DNA of 64,000 nucleotides, taken from contig CP053156.1 of NCBI GenBank assembly GCA_014607495.2, positions 13,268,001 to 13,332,000 of the forward strand, written 5' to 3'. Below are positions 42,665 to 54,626 of this stretch, in pieces. The position numbers were made by a program, and so were the translations under genes. The notes beneath the pieces were generated by a model. It did not search any database, had not been told where the DNA came from, and saw only the letters and a program-made list of their open reading frames with translations. The stretch comes from Carposina sasakii. Lineage: Eukaryota; Arthropoda; Insecta; Lepidoptera; Carposinidae. Within the stretch, counting starts at the first letter, position 1, and each line of letters starts with the position of its first letter.

Positions 42665-42860
42665 TTGTTAGATCCCCAATAGCGCACTATCAGCTGCATC
42701 TCATTCCGTGCATGTCATGTCGTAAGAGTCGACTAAGGGAGGCAGAAGGGCGTTCTCTGAAGTCACTTTGTTATAGGTACGTGGCTGTGGGTTCTCTCTT
42801 ATAATTCTGCAGTTCTGGCTATCCCGTTTCAGGCAGACACAGCCGTGTCTATTATGTACG
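42665..42860 (-). repeat. Dispersed repeat family B (reverse)
   Basis: Reverse complement of the family: AGCTGCATCTCATTCCGTGC near one end and AATTCTGCAGTTCTGGCTAT CCCGTTTC at the other. Confidence 0.65.
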
Positions 42861-44029
42861 TATAAAAATATTAGCATATTATTTTTCGATGTAGTCAGAA
42901 AGAGCCGACATATTTATCGGTAGGTGTATGTGCGATGCAGTGCCAATCAGTAGAGAGTGGCTGATAGTTACAAATTATACGAGTTTAATTAGCTACTCGT
43001 ATGTATTTGACCTTAGGTGTTTTATTAGCTGCAGTATCGTATAGTATCATGTTTCCACATGTCACATTGATCTATCTGTAATAATAACTGAAAATACGGT
43101 ACACGAGATTATAAATTTGTTGGCGTTATTTTAAAGGTTGTACGACAAGTAATTTTTTTATCACTTAAGAAGATACGTTTCTTCTATGCTGCTCTGGGAG
43201 TGAAAAAATAAAAAGGTATAACACTACAGCTGCTTCTCTTCCCGGGCATACTGTACAAGTCAGTAGAGGGACAATAGGGTCTTGAGGTTTTGTAGGCGAT
43301 GGGCTGATCACCTGTCACTACTGAACTGAACTTGTACATCTCAACTATACCCTCAAAATTGGTCAGAAGTGGCACCATGTAGTCCTATCGGCCCCTAGTG
43401 CTCTGCCTACCTCGTAAGGGATAAAGGCGTGATTATATGATTTTATGAGAAGATACTTAATCGTATCGCGAAGGACGCGCTACTGCAAACGAGGGTCGGG
43501 ATTTAGATAAATTTATATACTTGTCCCTGAAACTTTAAATTTCTATATAATGATTATGGTCAAGTGTAAAAATTAATCTGAAAACCATTAAAAACGTGTA
43601 AATCGTACTCTCGCATTCTAACAACTGTGTCGTCAGTATCGAGAGTTACGAAATGAAATGTATCAAATAAGAAAGCTAAAACTATAAAGCAGTCGATGAA
43701 ATCTTTATTTTTTTATAAATGTATCCTTTTTTTTTTGCAAAAACACCACAAACTAGACTAATTTTTGTGCTCAAAACAACAACGCTATTTTCACCAACCC
43801 CCATAGAATTTTTAAAGAAACACTTTTGAAGCAACTTTTAGTCGGTCAAATCAACTAGTAGAGTTTTATTTATCTCCTTTATGCGTCACATTCACCCTAT
43901 TAAGGCATGTGGGTTATCTTTAAAACCTTTTTGTTACATTAAAACTAAAAAAGTGATAGTATTTATATTAAAATTTATGAGTGGATCTGTGTCTTTCAGA
44001 AACGCGAGCACTTGTAAACATATTTTTAA
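42861..44029. other. Gene-free stretch
   Basis: No gene. Positions 43180-43440 contain words common in lepidopteran repeats (GGGCTGATCACCTGTC, GAACTTGTACATCTCAACTA) and are probably a dispersed element. Confidence 0.4.
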
Positions 44030-44245
44030 TAGTGGACGCCCGCGACTACGTCCACGTGGACTGCAGAAAAAATGAAATGTCGATATTATCAGGGATAAAC
44101 TCATTTTTCCGGGATAAAAAGTAGCCTATATGTTAAGTGGGACCTGTCACAACATATTCTTGAAAACTGCATCGAAATTGGTTCAACCGTTTCTGAGATT
44201 AGCGTGCACAAACATAGATCCGTTGCAATTTTATTATATGTAGTG
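44030..44245 (-). mobile_element. Non-autonomous repeat family C (reverse)
   Basis: AGTGGACGCCCGCGACTACG, GTGGGACCTGTCACAACATA, GTTTCTGAGATTAGCGTGCA and TGCAATTTTATTATATGTAG, which is the reverse complement of 12358-12584. Confidence 0.7.
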
Positions 44246-45435
44246 TAGAAGAAAATATAGAAGAAGAATAGATGTACCATTATTATAAAGCATTATCAGT
44301 GATATCATGTACTCAAGACAGAATGTTATTGTTATATTATTTATTTATATTTAATCTAAACTATCCTCAACACGGGTAAGAGATAATAATATGCAACTAA
44401 CTGCAATATCAACCTTAACTGCTGCAGTTTATGCACATTTTCCTTCAGCTGAATATTTACAGTGGAACAGAGGTTACTCACTGAAACTTGCCACTGACTT
44501 GAGTCATTATTATAGACCTCTAAATTGAGGTGTGAAAATCAATGTCATCGGAGCTCGTCCATCATCTGTTTCCATTCATTTCGGGCCGGGGCGCAATGGC
44601 GTTGCCCCAAACATTAGGTGGAGAAGAACATACACACACAGGCTTTGTTTCCGTAATGGGGTAGCCAGAACCGTAGGGATCTTAAAGGACATCCCGCAGC
44701 CACATTTAGCAAGCTAATTTAGCAATTGTGTAAAAATCGATTCAAGTAACCATACAACCAAGGACCATATTAAGTTATTCCGTGCTGAAGTTAGATATTC
44801 ACTTTCTGTAGTTAGTTGTAAGCACTTAGTTACTGACTCAAATTAGGAAACCTGGTTGATTGATAAAGGTGTCGTTGACAATTGACATTGACCTCAGCAG
44901 CAGCTTGGTAACACGATAAAAGGTACGTCAGCGTCAGAATTAACGGTAATTTGTCATACTTAATTATATTCCATCGACATAATAATACAGGGAGAAACAG
45001 CCAGGCAAAATATTAAGAGAACGATATAGAGTTTAGACCATGTTCCTAAGTGAAAATCAGATTTTTTGACTTTATGATTTTTCTAAACCAAAATTGATTA
45101 TTTAATTTTTGAATAAGTTGATTAATTATTATGAATATAAATATTTTTTATTTATTAAAGATAATTTATATACTAAATAAAAATACCAAATAGCTACGTA
45201 CTAGCAGTTGCCCACGACTTTGTCCGCGTGGACTACATATTGGGTGAGTAAAAGCGCGAGGAGGTAACAAAAAAACTTAGGTACTGTCGCGTCGTATTTA
45301 GGAGTATTAGGATTATACGATTTTTGTATAGAAAAGATAAATACGATAAAAATCCAGGATCAAATACAAAAGTTCAGCCGCTCATACAAATTGTATTAAC
45401 AGTGATAATATCTACTAACAATGCATTAAACAGGT
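44246..45435. other. Gene-free stretch with repeat fragments
   Basis: Family B fragment at 44640-44715 (CCGTAATGGGGTAGCCAGAA). Family C-like fragment at 45195-45240 (GACTTTGTCCGCGTGGACTA). A piece at 44987-45050 (ACAGCCAGGCAAAATATTAA) resembles 56078-56125. No gene was seen. Confidence 0.5.
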
Positions 45436-45820
45436 ACTATACGGGATGTTTTTTCGTTGCCACCCTTAACGAAGGGTACGTACTCTATACATCAAATAAT
45501 GTAAGTTTATGCCAAAAAAATGCTGGGAAACCAGGGATGTGATACCTATGTGGGAAACGATGTAATTTTTTATTTTTTACTTGATCGGGCGAATTTATAG
45601 TGTCCAGTGTTTATGCTAGTTTTTTCAAAACTTTTTTTTTTTTAAATTCGCTACACGCGTTAATGTGCACTTATGTAGAAAAACGCAGTCTATTTACTCA
45701 ACTTTGGACCCTAATATTTTGGAAACAAGACACTTCCCAGGTATGCTTCAATGAAGAAAAATGATCGTGATGATGAGGAGATTCCGAAGTTTTGGGGAAC
45801 GTTGACGACCAAAATTCACC
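45436..45820 (+). repeat. Dispersed repeat family E, copy 2
   Basis: Includes the 5' block TTCGTTGCCACCCTTAACGA AGGGTACGTACTC and the 3' blocks shared with 740-1005 and 57172-57545. Confidence 0.75.
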
Positions 45821-47844
45821 TATATAAACTTCGTAGGTACGTCAATTCATTGATAAAAACTATCATATCATACACTGTAATTCAATAGTTATTGTGGACC
45901 GTATGAAGTTCATTATGCACATACGAGTAAGATAACCCGAATGCATCTGAAATGATATGAGGTACACGTTCACTGGTCAGCATAGGTACGTACATATTAA
46001 ATACATAATTAATAAAAAAAATGTGCTATAATAGATCACACTTATTTAGGATTAGCTACTTACATACTAATTAAGGATTTTGTGGTTTCTCTACGAAAAT
46101 GAGAAACATAATAAGTTTATTGCATTACCTATTGAACTTCAAGAAGTATCTTCTTTCATGATGATCGTCGAAAAAAACGACGGAACGCGTCCTCGTAATT
46201 AACAAGACTAGGTATTCGCAACACTACAGTCACAAGCGCGTCCTACATTGAATCTATAAGGGCTTAAAACTATGGGTGATAGAGAAGTTCGCAAACTAAT
46301 CAAAACATTTACAATTCATCACGTTATGTAACAAGACACTAAATGAAGGCTTATATAACTATTGAATTGAAATGGTTCGAATAACATTTGCGAACTTTAC
46401 TATCGCTGGTAAAATTGCTGCATTGTCTAACCCCAAGGTAACAAACAGGATGGCATTAAACGTCTACTTTCATTATGCGATATTCCGGAAACTAACCCAA
46501 AAATAAAGTCACCCAGTTACACGAAATACCTATTACATAGGTATTACCTACGAAAATAGTTTTAAAAAAATGTTACAGGAAAAGTTTCGTAACTTTGTAG
46601 TTCAGGTTCAATGTTCGCTTTCAGAGAATACAGTTATTTATCTAGAACATTCACGTATACATTTGCAAGGAATTATTCCCTCCTAGCGGTACATTTGACT
46701 GGGATGCTAAACAGTTTATTTTTCATATTCAGTTTGGAAAACAAACCTACCTTGGATGGCGAATCTAGGGGGACGGCCACACAGAACAGACGTAAGACAC
46801 GGACCCGTCGCAGTCGCGGCGCCCGTTTAATCTACTTTCATACAAATTGTATACCGTAAAACATACAGAAAAGACGGAACGGCCGATACGACGCTTACTT
46901 GTCTGCGCCTGATTGGAAAACATATAGAAAGGACAGGGCGCGCCGGGCGCGGGCCTGCGCGGGGGCAAGCGGGGGAGCGGAAAGGACGCGGAGAGCAGAT
47001 TCTCACATAGCACAGTGTTCCGAAAATTCCACTAAAATACCTTTAAAGATATATTTTTTTAAATAAACAAAGTAACAAATTAAGTAAGTACGTGTTAAAC
47101 TAGTGACGTTTTGGATATATCCGCCGATATGGATCCAAATACGGGTACGGATCCACACTTTCTTATTGTAGCCGCGTCCATTCTACGCATGAAGAAGCTG
47201 GTTCGCTGCTTCATGATCTACGTTAGAAAACAGAGATTTTTTTTCACAGCTACATACATAAGAACTTATCTATTATATAAAGTAAGTTGTCCTAACTGAC
47301 TGATTGATTCATCAACGCTGAGGCAAAACTACTGAAGCTAGAAACGTGATATTTAGACCTTGGCTTCCTTTTGTGACGTATAGGTCCACTAAGAAGGGAT
47401 TCTGAGAAATTCAAGAAGGTACATTAAGGCAAAAAGAATGGTGTAGTTACTAATGAACTTCATAATAATAAATGTTAGTTTAACCGTTATCAATTTTCAT
47501 TCTTTTTAATATAATTAATGCATTATCGATGTTAAAACATCGATGTTTTATTTCTTAAATCGATGATCATCGACCATTCCTACGATATGTCACCTCATCC
47601 GTCGCTCTCTTCGACAAGTAACCTCCGTGAATTTGACAGTCTAGTTTTGCCTAGCCTGCCTTGCATTGTTCCTTTTGTATTTTCTTGGATTATCTGCTTT
47701 ATGAACGACATTTGTATTTCATAACGGACCCTGTTTGTGCTTGTGAAAATAATCTGGCCAATTCTGTAGATAATCACAACTTGAACAGGCGATCGGCCTA
47801 CTTCCGAAGTCTCACAGTCGATCGCAATAATTTATTGCAGTTCC
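45821..47844. other. Gene-free stretch with a GC-rich MITE-like region
   Basis: 46770-47000 holds GACGGCCACACAGAACAGAC, GGACCCGTCGCAGTCGCGGC GCCC and CAGGGCGCGCCGGGCGCGGG. Its parts match the reverse complement of 48535-48665 (AGCCCCGGCCACACAGAAAA GACGCAGG, CCCGTCGCAGACAGGGCGCC), so both belong to one GC-rich dispersed element. No gene was supported. Confidence 0.45.
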
Positions 47845-48380
47845 TTTCCTTTCCTTCTTTATTGTACACACACACATAAATAAAAAATAACACAATTAAA
47901 ATAAATATTGTACAAAGGCGAGCTTATCTCTATAAGAGATCTCTACCAGCTAACCCGAACAAAAATATTTAAAAAAAGACATATCACAGAATAGATAAAA
48001 CACATGTGCACAGAGGGAGAAAAAAAAGACAGATAACAAAGAATAAAACAAATACTATACATACTAATTTTCATACATATTCCATAATAACCTACTACCT
48101 ACTAACTTCAGAGACACAAGTAGTGCTCCTCTTAAAAATGCCGATGGTACGACAATCCCTCACCGAGTTGGGTAAGGAATTCCAAAGCTTGACCGCGTTA
48201 ACTGTGAAGGAGTAACCATATGCTCCGGTGTTGTGTTGAGGAGTTTTCAACATAGACCCTTCCCTTATTTGCAATGTAGGGACCTCATATTATTCGCCTC
48301 GGAAATGTCTCAAATTCGCCTAGCGCGTTATACTACGGGAACATACGTTTCCATGGCAGATATAGAATTGAGGTATGTTC
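47845..48380 (-). mobile_element. 3' end of a LINE: RT C-terminus and 3' UTR
   Basis: On the minus strand about 48330-48130 encode EVPTLQIREGSMLKTPQHNT, then GAYGYSFTVNAVKLWNSLPN and VRDCRTIGIFK. This is the conserved C-terminal tail of non-LTR polyproteins (SF...A..LWNSLP..IR). Stops interrupt it upstream. A 3' UTR follows with AATAAAGAAGG at its end near 47850. It is a truncated, dead copy. Confidence 0.7.
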
Positions 48381-49389
48381 AAAACCTATGAACACATCTG
48401 AATACAATTTAAGAGGCAGTGGAGACACTACGTTAATACGAGTAAAAATAAAGTCCAAACATATATCTAGGAAACAATAATATGTTTATATTTCAACAGA
48501 AAATAATAATTCCAGCCGATCAGGCATAGTGGAATCGGTGTGCGCCGGCACGCCCGTTACTTGTCTTTTCTTTATGTTTTAAAAAATCGTGACGGCGCCC
48601 TGTCTGCGACGGGTCCGCGCCCCGTCGTCGACCTGCGTCTTTTCTGTGTGGCCGGGGCTTAGGGCATCGAATATAAATAAGGTTACGGTATTATTTAGGA
48701 TTTGATGTAAGAAAATTATGTTAATAGCAAGAAACATAAAAACAGCAAAGAGCGTCGTTCTTTTTATCCGACTGCGCGACGCAAAGGAGTGGTATTGTTT
48801 ACCTACCACAGATCAAAGACTTTGTAAGTGTCTATTTAAAAAAATAAGTATCTACCCACCGACGAAAACTCTTTCACGATTACCCCAAAAAATATATAAA
48901 AATAATTATATTTTCTTTTCAAACAGGTTGTTGGGATTATGACACTAATTGTAACAATTGCCAGTAGTTTATTTTTTTAAATATTTTCGCCAACTTTATG
49001 GCATCATTATTTACCATTTATTAATTAAATATACCATCTCACCTACTCATTTTCACCTTAAAAATTAATATTCATTTGTTCAAAAACAAATTCCAGTACC
49101 TTCTGACGCCTGCTTGTCAATTTGGGTTACGGTTCCTGCCAGGTTCTTAGATCCAAAATCGCTGTGGTCTCATTTTGCGGCCTTTCGTTTAGATTATCCT
49201 CAATATATTTTCGGCCTTATTTAACATAATCTAATTTGTAGTAGGTGGCCGCTTTCGTGACTAAACTTTTGCATTTTGTATTTGGGTCCGACTACCGTTT
49301 CCTGATATAGCTCACACTATGGTTACATAGGTAAATAATATATTAAAAGCAAATAGAACTTTTAAATAAACAATACTCAAACTTTAAAC
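48381..49389. other. Gene-free stretch
   Basis: Contains the GC-rich element at 48535-48665 and a common repeat fragment near 48762 (ATCCGACTGCGCGACGCAAA GGAGTGGTATTG). Nothing else was recognised. Confidence 0.5.
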
Positions 49390-49499
49390 ACAATTTATTA
49401 ATTTCTAGTGACAAATACACAATATTTTAAGGAAATACAGGCAGACACAGTGATACAACCGTTCCGTACGACGCGCACCGAGCAAATGTGGCGGATTAA

Positions 49500-50260
49500 C
49501 CAACTAACGTCATGAACTTGCTTCAAATTATTGACCGTCAACTTCAGGGTAGATCGTGTTTTGCAATACGGCCTCTCCTGACACACTGACGTCCACGTCA
49601 GAGTTGAGTGATCCTTGATCACTGTTCCCAGTATCTGGTACATCAGTAGTAGGTTCAGAATGACAAGGGGGCGGTACATTAATCTCATCTGAATGGTCTG
49701 CATCTGTAAAAGTATAGATGTTAATTTCATACTGACAATAAAATTAAATTACGCAAATAAAAACAATGTTAGTAGGAAAAGGAAGGAGAATTCCAGGTAA
49801 GGAGTGATATATCATTTATAACCCTTTCAATAGGTCACAAACAAGATAACACTTAGGCGCTTCAGACTAGACATAATAAATACAGGGTCTAGTAAGAAAA
49901 GAGTGGAAATTTATGGGCAATCGTGTCAAGATTACCAATAAAATAACCACTTGCGCCCACACACAACACATGACTAGGTGAACAGTACAAGACCTAGTAG
50001 GTACAAAGGCGCAACAAGCGCATCTTTCAAGAGCTGCTCAAAAGATTAGTTTCCTTCAGAAACTAATAGCAATACTCACACTCGAAGAAAGCAGCACACT
50101 CATCAGGAGTCCACTCACCCTTCCAGGGTATCATGAACTGAGCCGCGGCAAAAGTTGTTTTGCCATAGTCTCCTGCAACCAATCTTAATTCATAACGTCC
50201 GTTATCTAGGACTGTAATAACTTTATACGGCCGCGCATACCAGGATCCAATTTGCCTTTG
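49500..50260 (-). pseudogene. C-terminal region of the Gypsy-like pol with an intron-like interruption
   Basis: Minus-strand frames read GPYKVITVLDNGRYELRL, then FAAAQFMIPWKGEWTPDECA AFFE, up to 50080. A 376-bp insert follows (50079-49704) that begins GTGAGTATTGC and ends ATACTTTTACAG. The open frame then resumes with ADHSDEINVPPPCHSEPTTD. The insert has stops in all frames and perfect GT-AG ends. It may be a true intron or a later insertion. Confidence 0.55.
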
Positions 50261-51010
50261 GATTGTGAATATTTAATAACAAAAACAAGATCATCAACAG
50301 CAAAAGTTCGGGGTTGTTGACGATTTTTGTTGACATATTCATCTTGCTGCATTTTATTTCCTTCAAGCGTTCGGCCACCCTCTGTCTAGTCAACTCGCGT
50401 AATGACTCACGATTAGATTGAGTATTATCAACGGTAACATCTCGAACCAAAGCATTTATGGCTGGTGTTGCACCATCGATGCCAACCAGTATGTTCAAAG
50501 GAGATACACCAGTAGTCTTCTGCTTAGTAATATTTAAGACCAGTTGCAAACGCCACAAACCGTCAGACCACTTGCTCTTCTTATGGTTGGTCTCTACCCG
50601 CAACATATTTAGGACAGTGCGTACATATCGTTCCACCTGCCCATTGGCATGGTGCATTTCAGGGGTAATATGATGAATTTTACACCCTGAATCAGTCATA
50701 AGGTTAACCAAATTGGCTGATTCAAACATACGACCCCGATCGGTAACGACAAGTCTAGGTGTTCCAAATAAAGAAATTACATTTTTCATTACACGCTCAA
50801 GTTCATTAAAGTCTTGTTTACAAAGAGGATACAGTAGGCAGTATTTTGAAAATGCGTCTATAACTAACATTACATGTTTAAAACCATTAGAGATAGGTAA
50901 GGGACCCAAAACATCTAAATGAAGGGTGTGAAATACTACGTCAGGCTTAGGCCATGATGTTATAGGCTGTAATGAAGCTCGGGGAATTCTTTTATTCGCT
51001 ATACAAGTTA
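50223..51010 (-). pseudogene. Gypsy-like integrase core domain
   Basis: Segments show HLDVLGPLPIS, VIDAFSKYCLLYPL (first catalytic Asp), LFGTPRLVVTDRGRMFES (second Asp) and HHANGQVERYVRTVLNMLR (catalytic Glu). The D,D-35-E triad is present. Downstream the frame is lost near 50340. The intended role is insertion of element cDNA, but it is inactive here. Confidence 0.85.
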
Positions 51011-51014
51011 AACA

Positions 51015-51313
51015 GTGGGCTATGTATTTTTAACAAAAGCATTTAAACCGGGGAACCAAAAGTGATGTAAAATCAAACTAATCGTTTTATCTACACCCAA
51101 GTGACAATTCTCATCGTGGAAAATCCTGAGTAAACTAAGACAATGTCCTTTTGGCACTAAACAAAGTAATCGCGGTTGTTCACCAGTTGGTGTATATCGA
51201 TAATAGAGAACTTCTCTTATTTTAACGTATCTATTAGCATCTAACAGTCCATCATCTAATTGCTTAATCATATTTTGCGTTTCTTCATCTCCTGATTGAG
51301 CGATTAATGCCAA
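51015..51313 (-). pseudogene. Gypsy-like integrase zinc-binding (H2C2) region
   Basis: Contains LRIFHDENCHLGVDKTISLI and LHHFWFPGLNAFVK. After a one-base shift it reads KYIAHCLTCIANKR, giving the H-x-H...C-x2-C zinc knuckle. Confidence 0.75.
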
Positions 51314-51744
51314 TTACGCGGTTTAGCTATATTGTTTATTATACTTATGGGATTTCTGCTTAAATAATCAGCATGAGGTAATAAGACTCCTTTTCTGTAT
51401 ACAATTGTGAAAGTAAAATCTTGTAAATAAACCCACCACCTCGCAACACGAGGCAGTAAATCCTTTTTATTCTGAGTAGCCTTTAAAGCGTTACAATCCG
51501 TGATAACTTTAAATTCAATGCCTATAAGATAGTGACGGAAGTGGCGCAGGGCTTTCACTACAGCTAAAGTCTCCAATTCGTAGGAGTGATATCGAACTTC
51601 GGGCCCTTGTGTCACTTGACTATAATAAGCTACAACTACCTTTCGACCATCCCTAAGAATCTGAAGTAATACAGCTCCATAACCTAGGCTACTGGCATCT
51701 GTATGTACTTCTGTTGTTAATTCGGGATCGAAAATAGCTAGCAC
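51304..51744 (-). pseudogene. Gypsy-like RNase H domain
   Basis: Shows HTDASSLGYGAVLLQ (first catalytic Asp), YSQVTQGPEVRYHSYELETL (Glu), FKVITDCNALKATQNK (Asp) and a C-terminal RKGVLLPHADYLSRNP typical of Ty3/Gypsy RNase H. Frame offset from the RT fragment. Confidence 0.85.
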
Positions 51745-52303
51745 TGGCTCACTGGTAGGGATTTAATAAGATCTTGCCTAACACGTTCTCGCTCCTCAGT
51801 CCACTTAAATTCAACGTTCTTTTTTGTTAAATGAGCTATACACGAGGTCTTTAGAGCATAATTTTTTATATATTTCCGAAAATACCCTGCAAGACCCAAA
51901 AATTGCCGGACTTGACGTACATTTTCAGGCACAGGAGAATTTACTAGAGCAACAATTTTGGACTTTGACGGACGAACTTCACCGTTGCTAATAATGCGGC
52001 CCAAATATTCGATTTCAGTACTTAAAAATGAACATTTCTTAATATTTAACGAAAAACCTGCACTCATCAATGTACGTAAAACGTCTTCTAAAAGCTGTAA
52101 ACCCTCTAGAATTGTATTAGTCACTAGCAAGCAATCGTCAATATACACCATGACTTTACCGTCGTTGATAAAAGAACGCAACGTATTACTAATTATGCGT
52201 TGGAATACAACCGGTGCATTTGCGAGTCCAAAGGGCATCTTGATGTATTCATAATGACCCTCTGGAGTCACAAATCCGGTCAAAGGAATAGACTCTTCAT
52301 TGT
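51738..52303 (-). pseudogene. Gypsy-like reverse transcriptase, C-terminal two thirds
   Basis: Begins SIPLTGFVTPEGHYEYIKMP FGL, then VFQRIISNTL, the catalytic box VMVYIDDCLL, KKCSFLSTEIEYLGRIIS and VRQFLGLAGYFRKYIKNY. Motifs upstream of the first are absent because the element is truncated. Confidence 0.85.
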
Positions 52304-53223
52304 TTAGTTATAAGAATTAATTTAAGAAAAATAAATTTAAGTTTAAATGCCTACTCAATTGCATTAGCAATGTTACTACTAATATATATTCCTATAGGTA
52401 CGTCTAAGGAATGTAATTGGATAGGTTCATTAGCTAAATAGACGTCACCTCGTATACATATCAATTTTGAGTTTTATTTAAATACCGAAAATACCAACCG
52501 AATATATCAAAATATACATGGTCCATCTTTACCGGATGTTAAAATCAAGATCAGCACGGATTAAATAAAGAGTTGAAGTGGAAGAGAAAAGTGATTACGC
52601 TGCAATTACATGTACTACCAAAGAAGCACATGTGAAGAAAGTTCAAAGGGCTAATTATCGTGTAATTGTTGTGTTTTGTTAAAACCCATCACTCTTTATT
52701 CAGGTATTATTAGGATAGTTAAATAATTAAAGCAGTTAATACGGTGAGTTGTACATTATTATATAATATAGGTACAATTGTTAACTTAACCTGTACTTAT
52801 AACATAGAACATTATATCTTGTTAAACGTACAATTACTAGCAATAAGCTTCAGGATAATATTATTTAGTAGGTTCTCATAGTTATTAATCATTATTTCAT
52901 TGCAATTTAATAATTTAGGACAATGTAATTAAGCACCTACGCATAACGTTGAAAGGTATCAAAGTTAACTACTTACATATTTTATTAATGTTTCCTATAC
53001 ATATGTACACTATTTAGTTAATCAAATTAAAGGTATCTATATAATAATACATTATAAATTAAGAAATTAAAGCTACACAAGTAAGTAAGTATATAAAGTT
53101 AAAAAGTAACATAAATATTTAAAAAATACATGTAAGTATTACATTATTAGGACATACAAAGTAGTCATTCATTATTTACATATTTAGAACAATTTGTTAT
53201 ATTATTTCAGGTCTGGTCTATTA
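52304..53223 (+). other. AT-rich lead-in to the BEL-like gag (possible 5' LTR or UTR)
   Basis: The Gypsy homology stops at 52303, at CAT|TGTTTAGTTATAAGAATT. A TG start here would suit an LTR, but I could not find a matching second LTR, a CA end or a primer-binding site. No gene. Confidence 0.35.
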
Positions 53224-54110
53224 CGTCTGTTTCCCAAAATGCCTTCAGACAAATCAATTAAAGTACGTGCTAGCTATAAGGGTCAATTGACTTCCTTTAT
53301 TGCTTATGTAGATAAATTACAGACATTAAGCAGCATCGATGCAAACGAATTGCAGCTCCGATTAAATAAGATGTCAACATTATATGACCGATTTGATGAG
53401 GTTCAGCTGAGCATAGAATGTGAATGTGAAGACATGACATTGCAGATTAAGGAGAGAAATGACTTTGAGACTGCCTATTACAAATCAATTTCTACAGCGC
53501 AGCAAATGTTAAGTGAGTTTCAAACTTGTGCCTCAGAGGAAGATAAACAGTCCCATAGCAATAAGGTAATATACTGTTGTTAAGTTGCCTACCATTCCAA
53601 CTACCTAAATTTAACGGTTCCTACGACAATTGGTTGGAGTTCCATGATACTTTTTCCAGCTTAATTCATAACAATAGCGATAATGTGATATTAATAAATA
53701 TCACTACCTTAGATCGTCCTGGAGGGTTCCGCAGCTATTGTTATTAAATCTATAGAATTTTCATCCAATAATTATTCTATAGCTTGGAATTTGCTATGTG
53801 ATCGATTTGATAACAAAAGGTTGCTCATCCAAAATCATGTTTCAGCATTATTTAATATAGAACCCATCACTAAAGAATGTTCAGCTTACACATTAACGCC
53901 TAATTGATCAAATAATAAACAAAAACTTGAGACTTTAGAGTCGTTAGGTGAACCTATAACATATTGGGATACACTACTTATCTATATTATGACCAAAAAA
54001 ACTGGATGGAAAAAACGTTATCGTGGAGTGGGAAAGAGCATTAAGGGGGCGCTTAGATAAAAAAACAGTCCAATTTCATTTAAAATTTTAATGACTTTTT
54101 ACATACTAGG
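53224..54110 (+). pseudogene. BEL/Pao-like gag fragment
   Basis: The first frame (MPSDKSIKVRASYKGQLTSF, 53239 on) runs to a stop at 53581. Other frames then carry LPKFNGSYDNWLEFHDTFSS, AIVIKSIEFSSNNYSIAWNL LCDRFDNKRLLIQNHVSALF and GEPITYWDTLLIYIMTK. The order PKFNG..DNW.EF.D.F, then W..L..R..N, is the DUF1759-type gag of BEL/Pao elements. At least three frame breaks occur. It runs into the assembly gap, so the pol part is unseen. Confidence 0.75.
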
Positions 54111-54126
54111 GCCGGACGGACTTAGG

Positions 54127-54626
54127 NNNNNNNNNNNNNNNNNNNNNNNNNNNNNNNNNNNNNNNNNNNNNNNNNNNNNNNNNNNNNNNNNNNNNNNNNN
54201 NNNNNNNNNNNNNNNNNNNNNNNNNNNNNNNNNNNNNNNNNNNNNNNNNNNNNNNNNNNNNNNNNNNNNNNNNNNNNNNNNNNNNNNNNNNNNNNNNNNN
54301 NNNNNNNNNNNNNNNNNNNNNNNNNNNNNNNNNNNNNNNNNNNNNNNNNNNNNNNNNNNNNNNNNNNNNNNNNNNNNNNNNNNNNNNNNNNNNNNNNNNN
54401 NNNNNNNNNNNNNNNNNNNNNNNNNNNNNNNNNNNNNNNNNNNNNNNNNNNNNNNNNNNNNNNNNNNNNNNNNNNNNNNNNNNNNNNNNNNNNNNNNNNN
54501 NNNNNNNNNNNNNNNNNNNNNNNNNNNNNNNNNNNNNNNNNNNNNNNNNNNNNNNNNNNNNNNNNNNNNNNNNNNNNNNNNNNNNNNNNNNNNNNNNNNN
54601 NNNNNNNNNNNNNNNNNNNNNNNNNN
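54127..54626. other. Assembly gap (500 N)
   Basis: Exactly 500 N. A round number points to an unsized scaffold gap, so distances across it are unreliable. Confidence 0.99.

Larger units (their letters stand above)
49390..52303 (-). mobile_element. Decayed Ty3/Gypsy-like LTR retrotransposon, pol part
   Basis: On the minus strand the order is reverse transcriptase (52303-51738), RNase H (51744-51304), integrase zinc finger (51313-51015), integrase core (about 51010-50223) and a C-terminal region (50260-50080, then 49703-49500). RT-RNaseH-integrase order is the Ty3/Gypsy arrangement. The frame changes between nearly every domain, so the copy is dead unless many base errors are present. The gag, protease and N-terminal RT are missing: the element is cut at about 52303, just before sequence leading to the BEL-like gag. 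LTRs could not be delimited. A probable 3' end with AATAAA lies near 49398-49410. Confidence 0.85.

Noticed and set aside
46604..47013. Open frames in the GC-rich patch around 46.8-47.0 kb as a gene start
   Set aside because: The patch is shared with 48535-48665 in reverse complement, so it belongs to a dispersed repeat.
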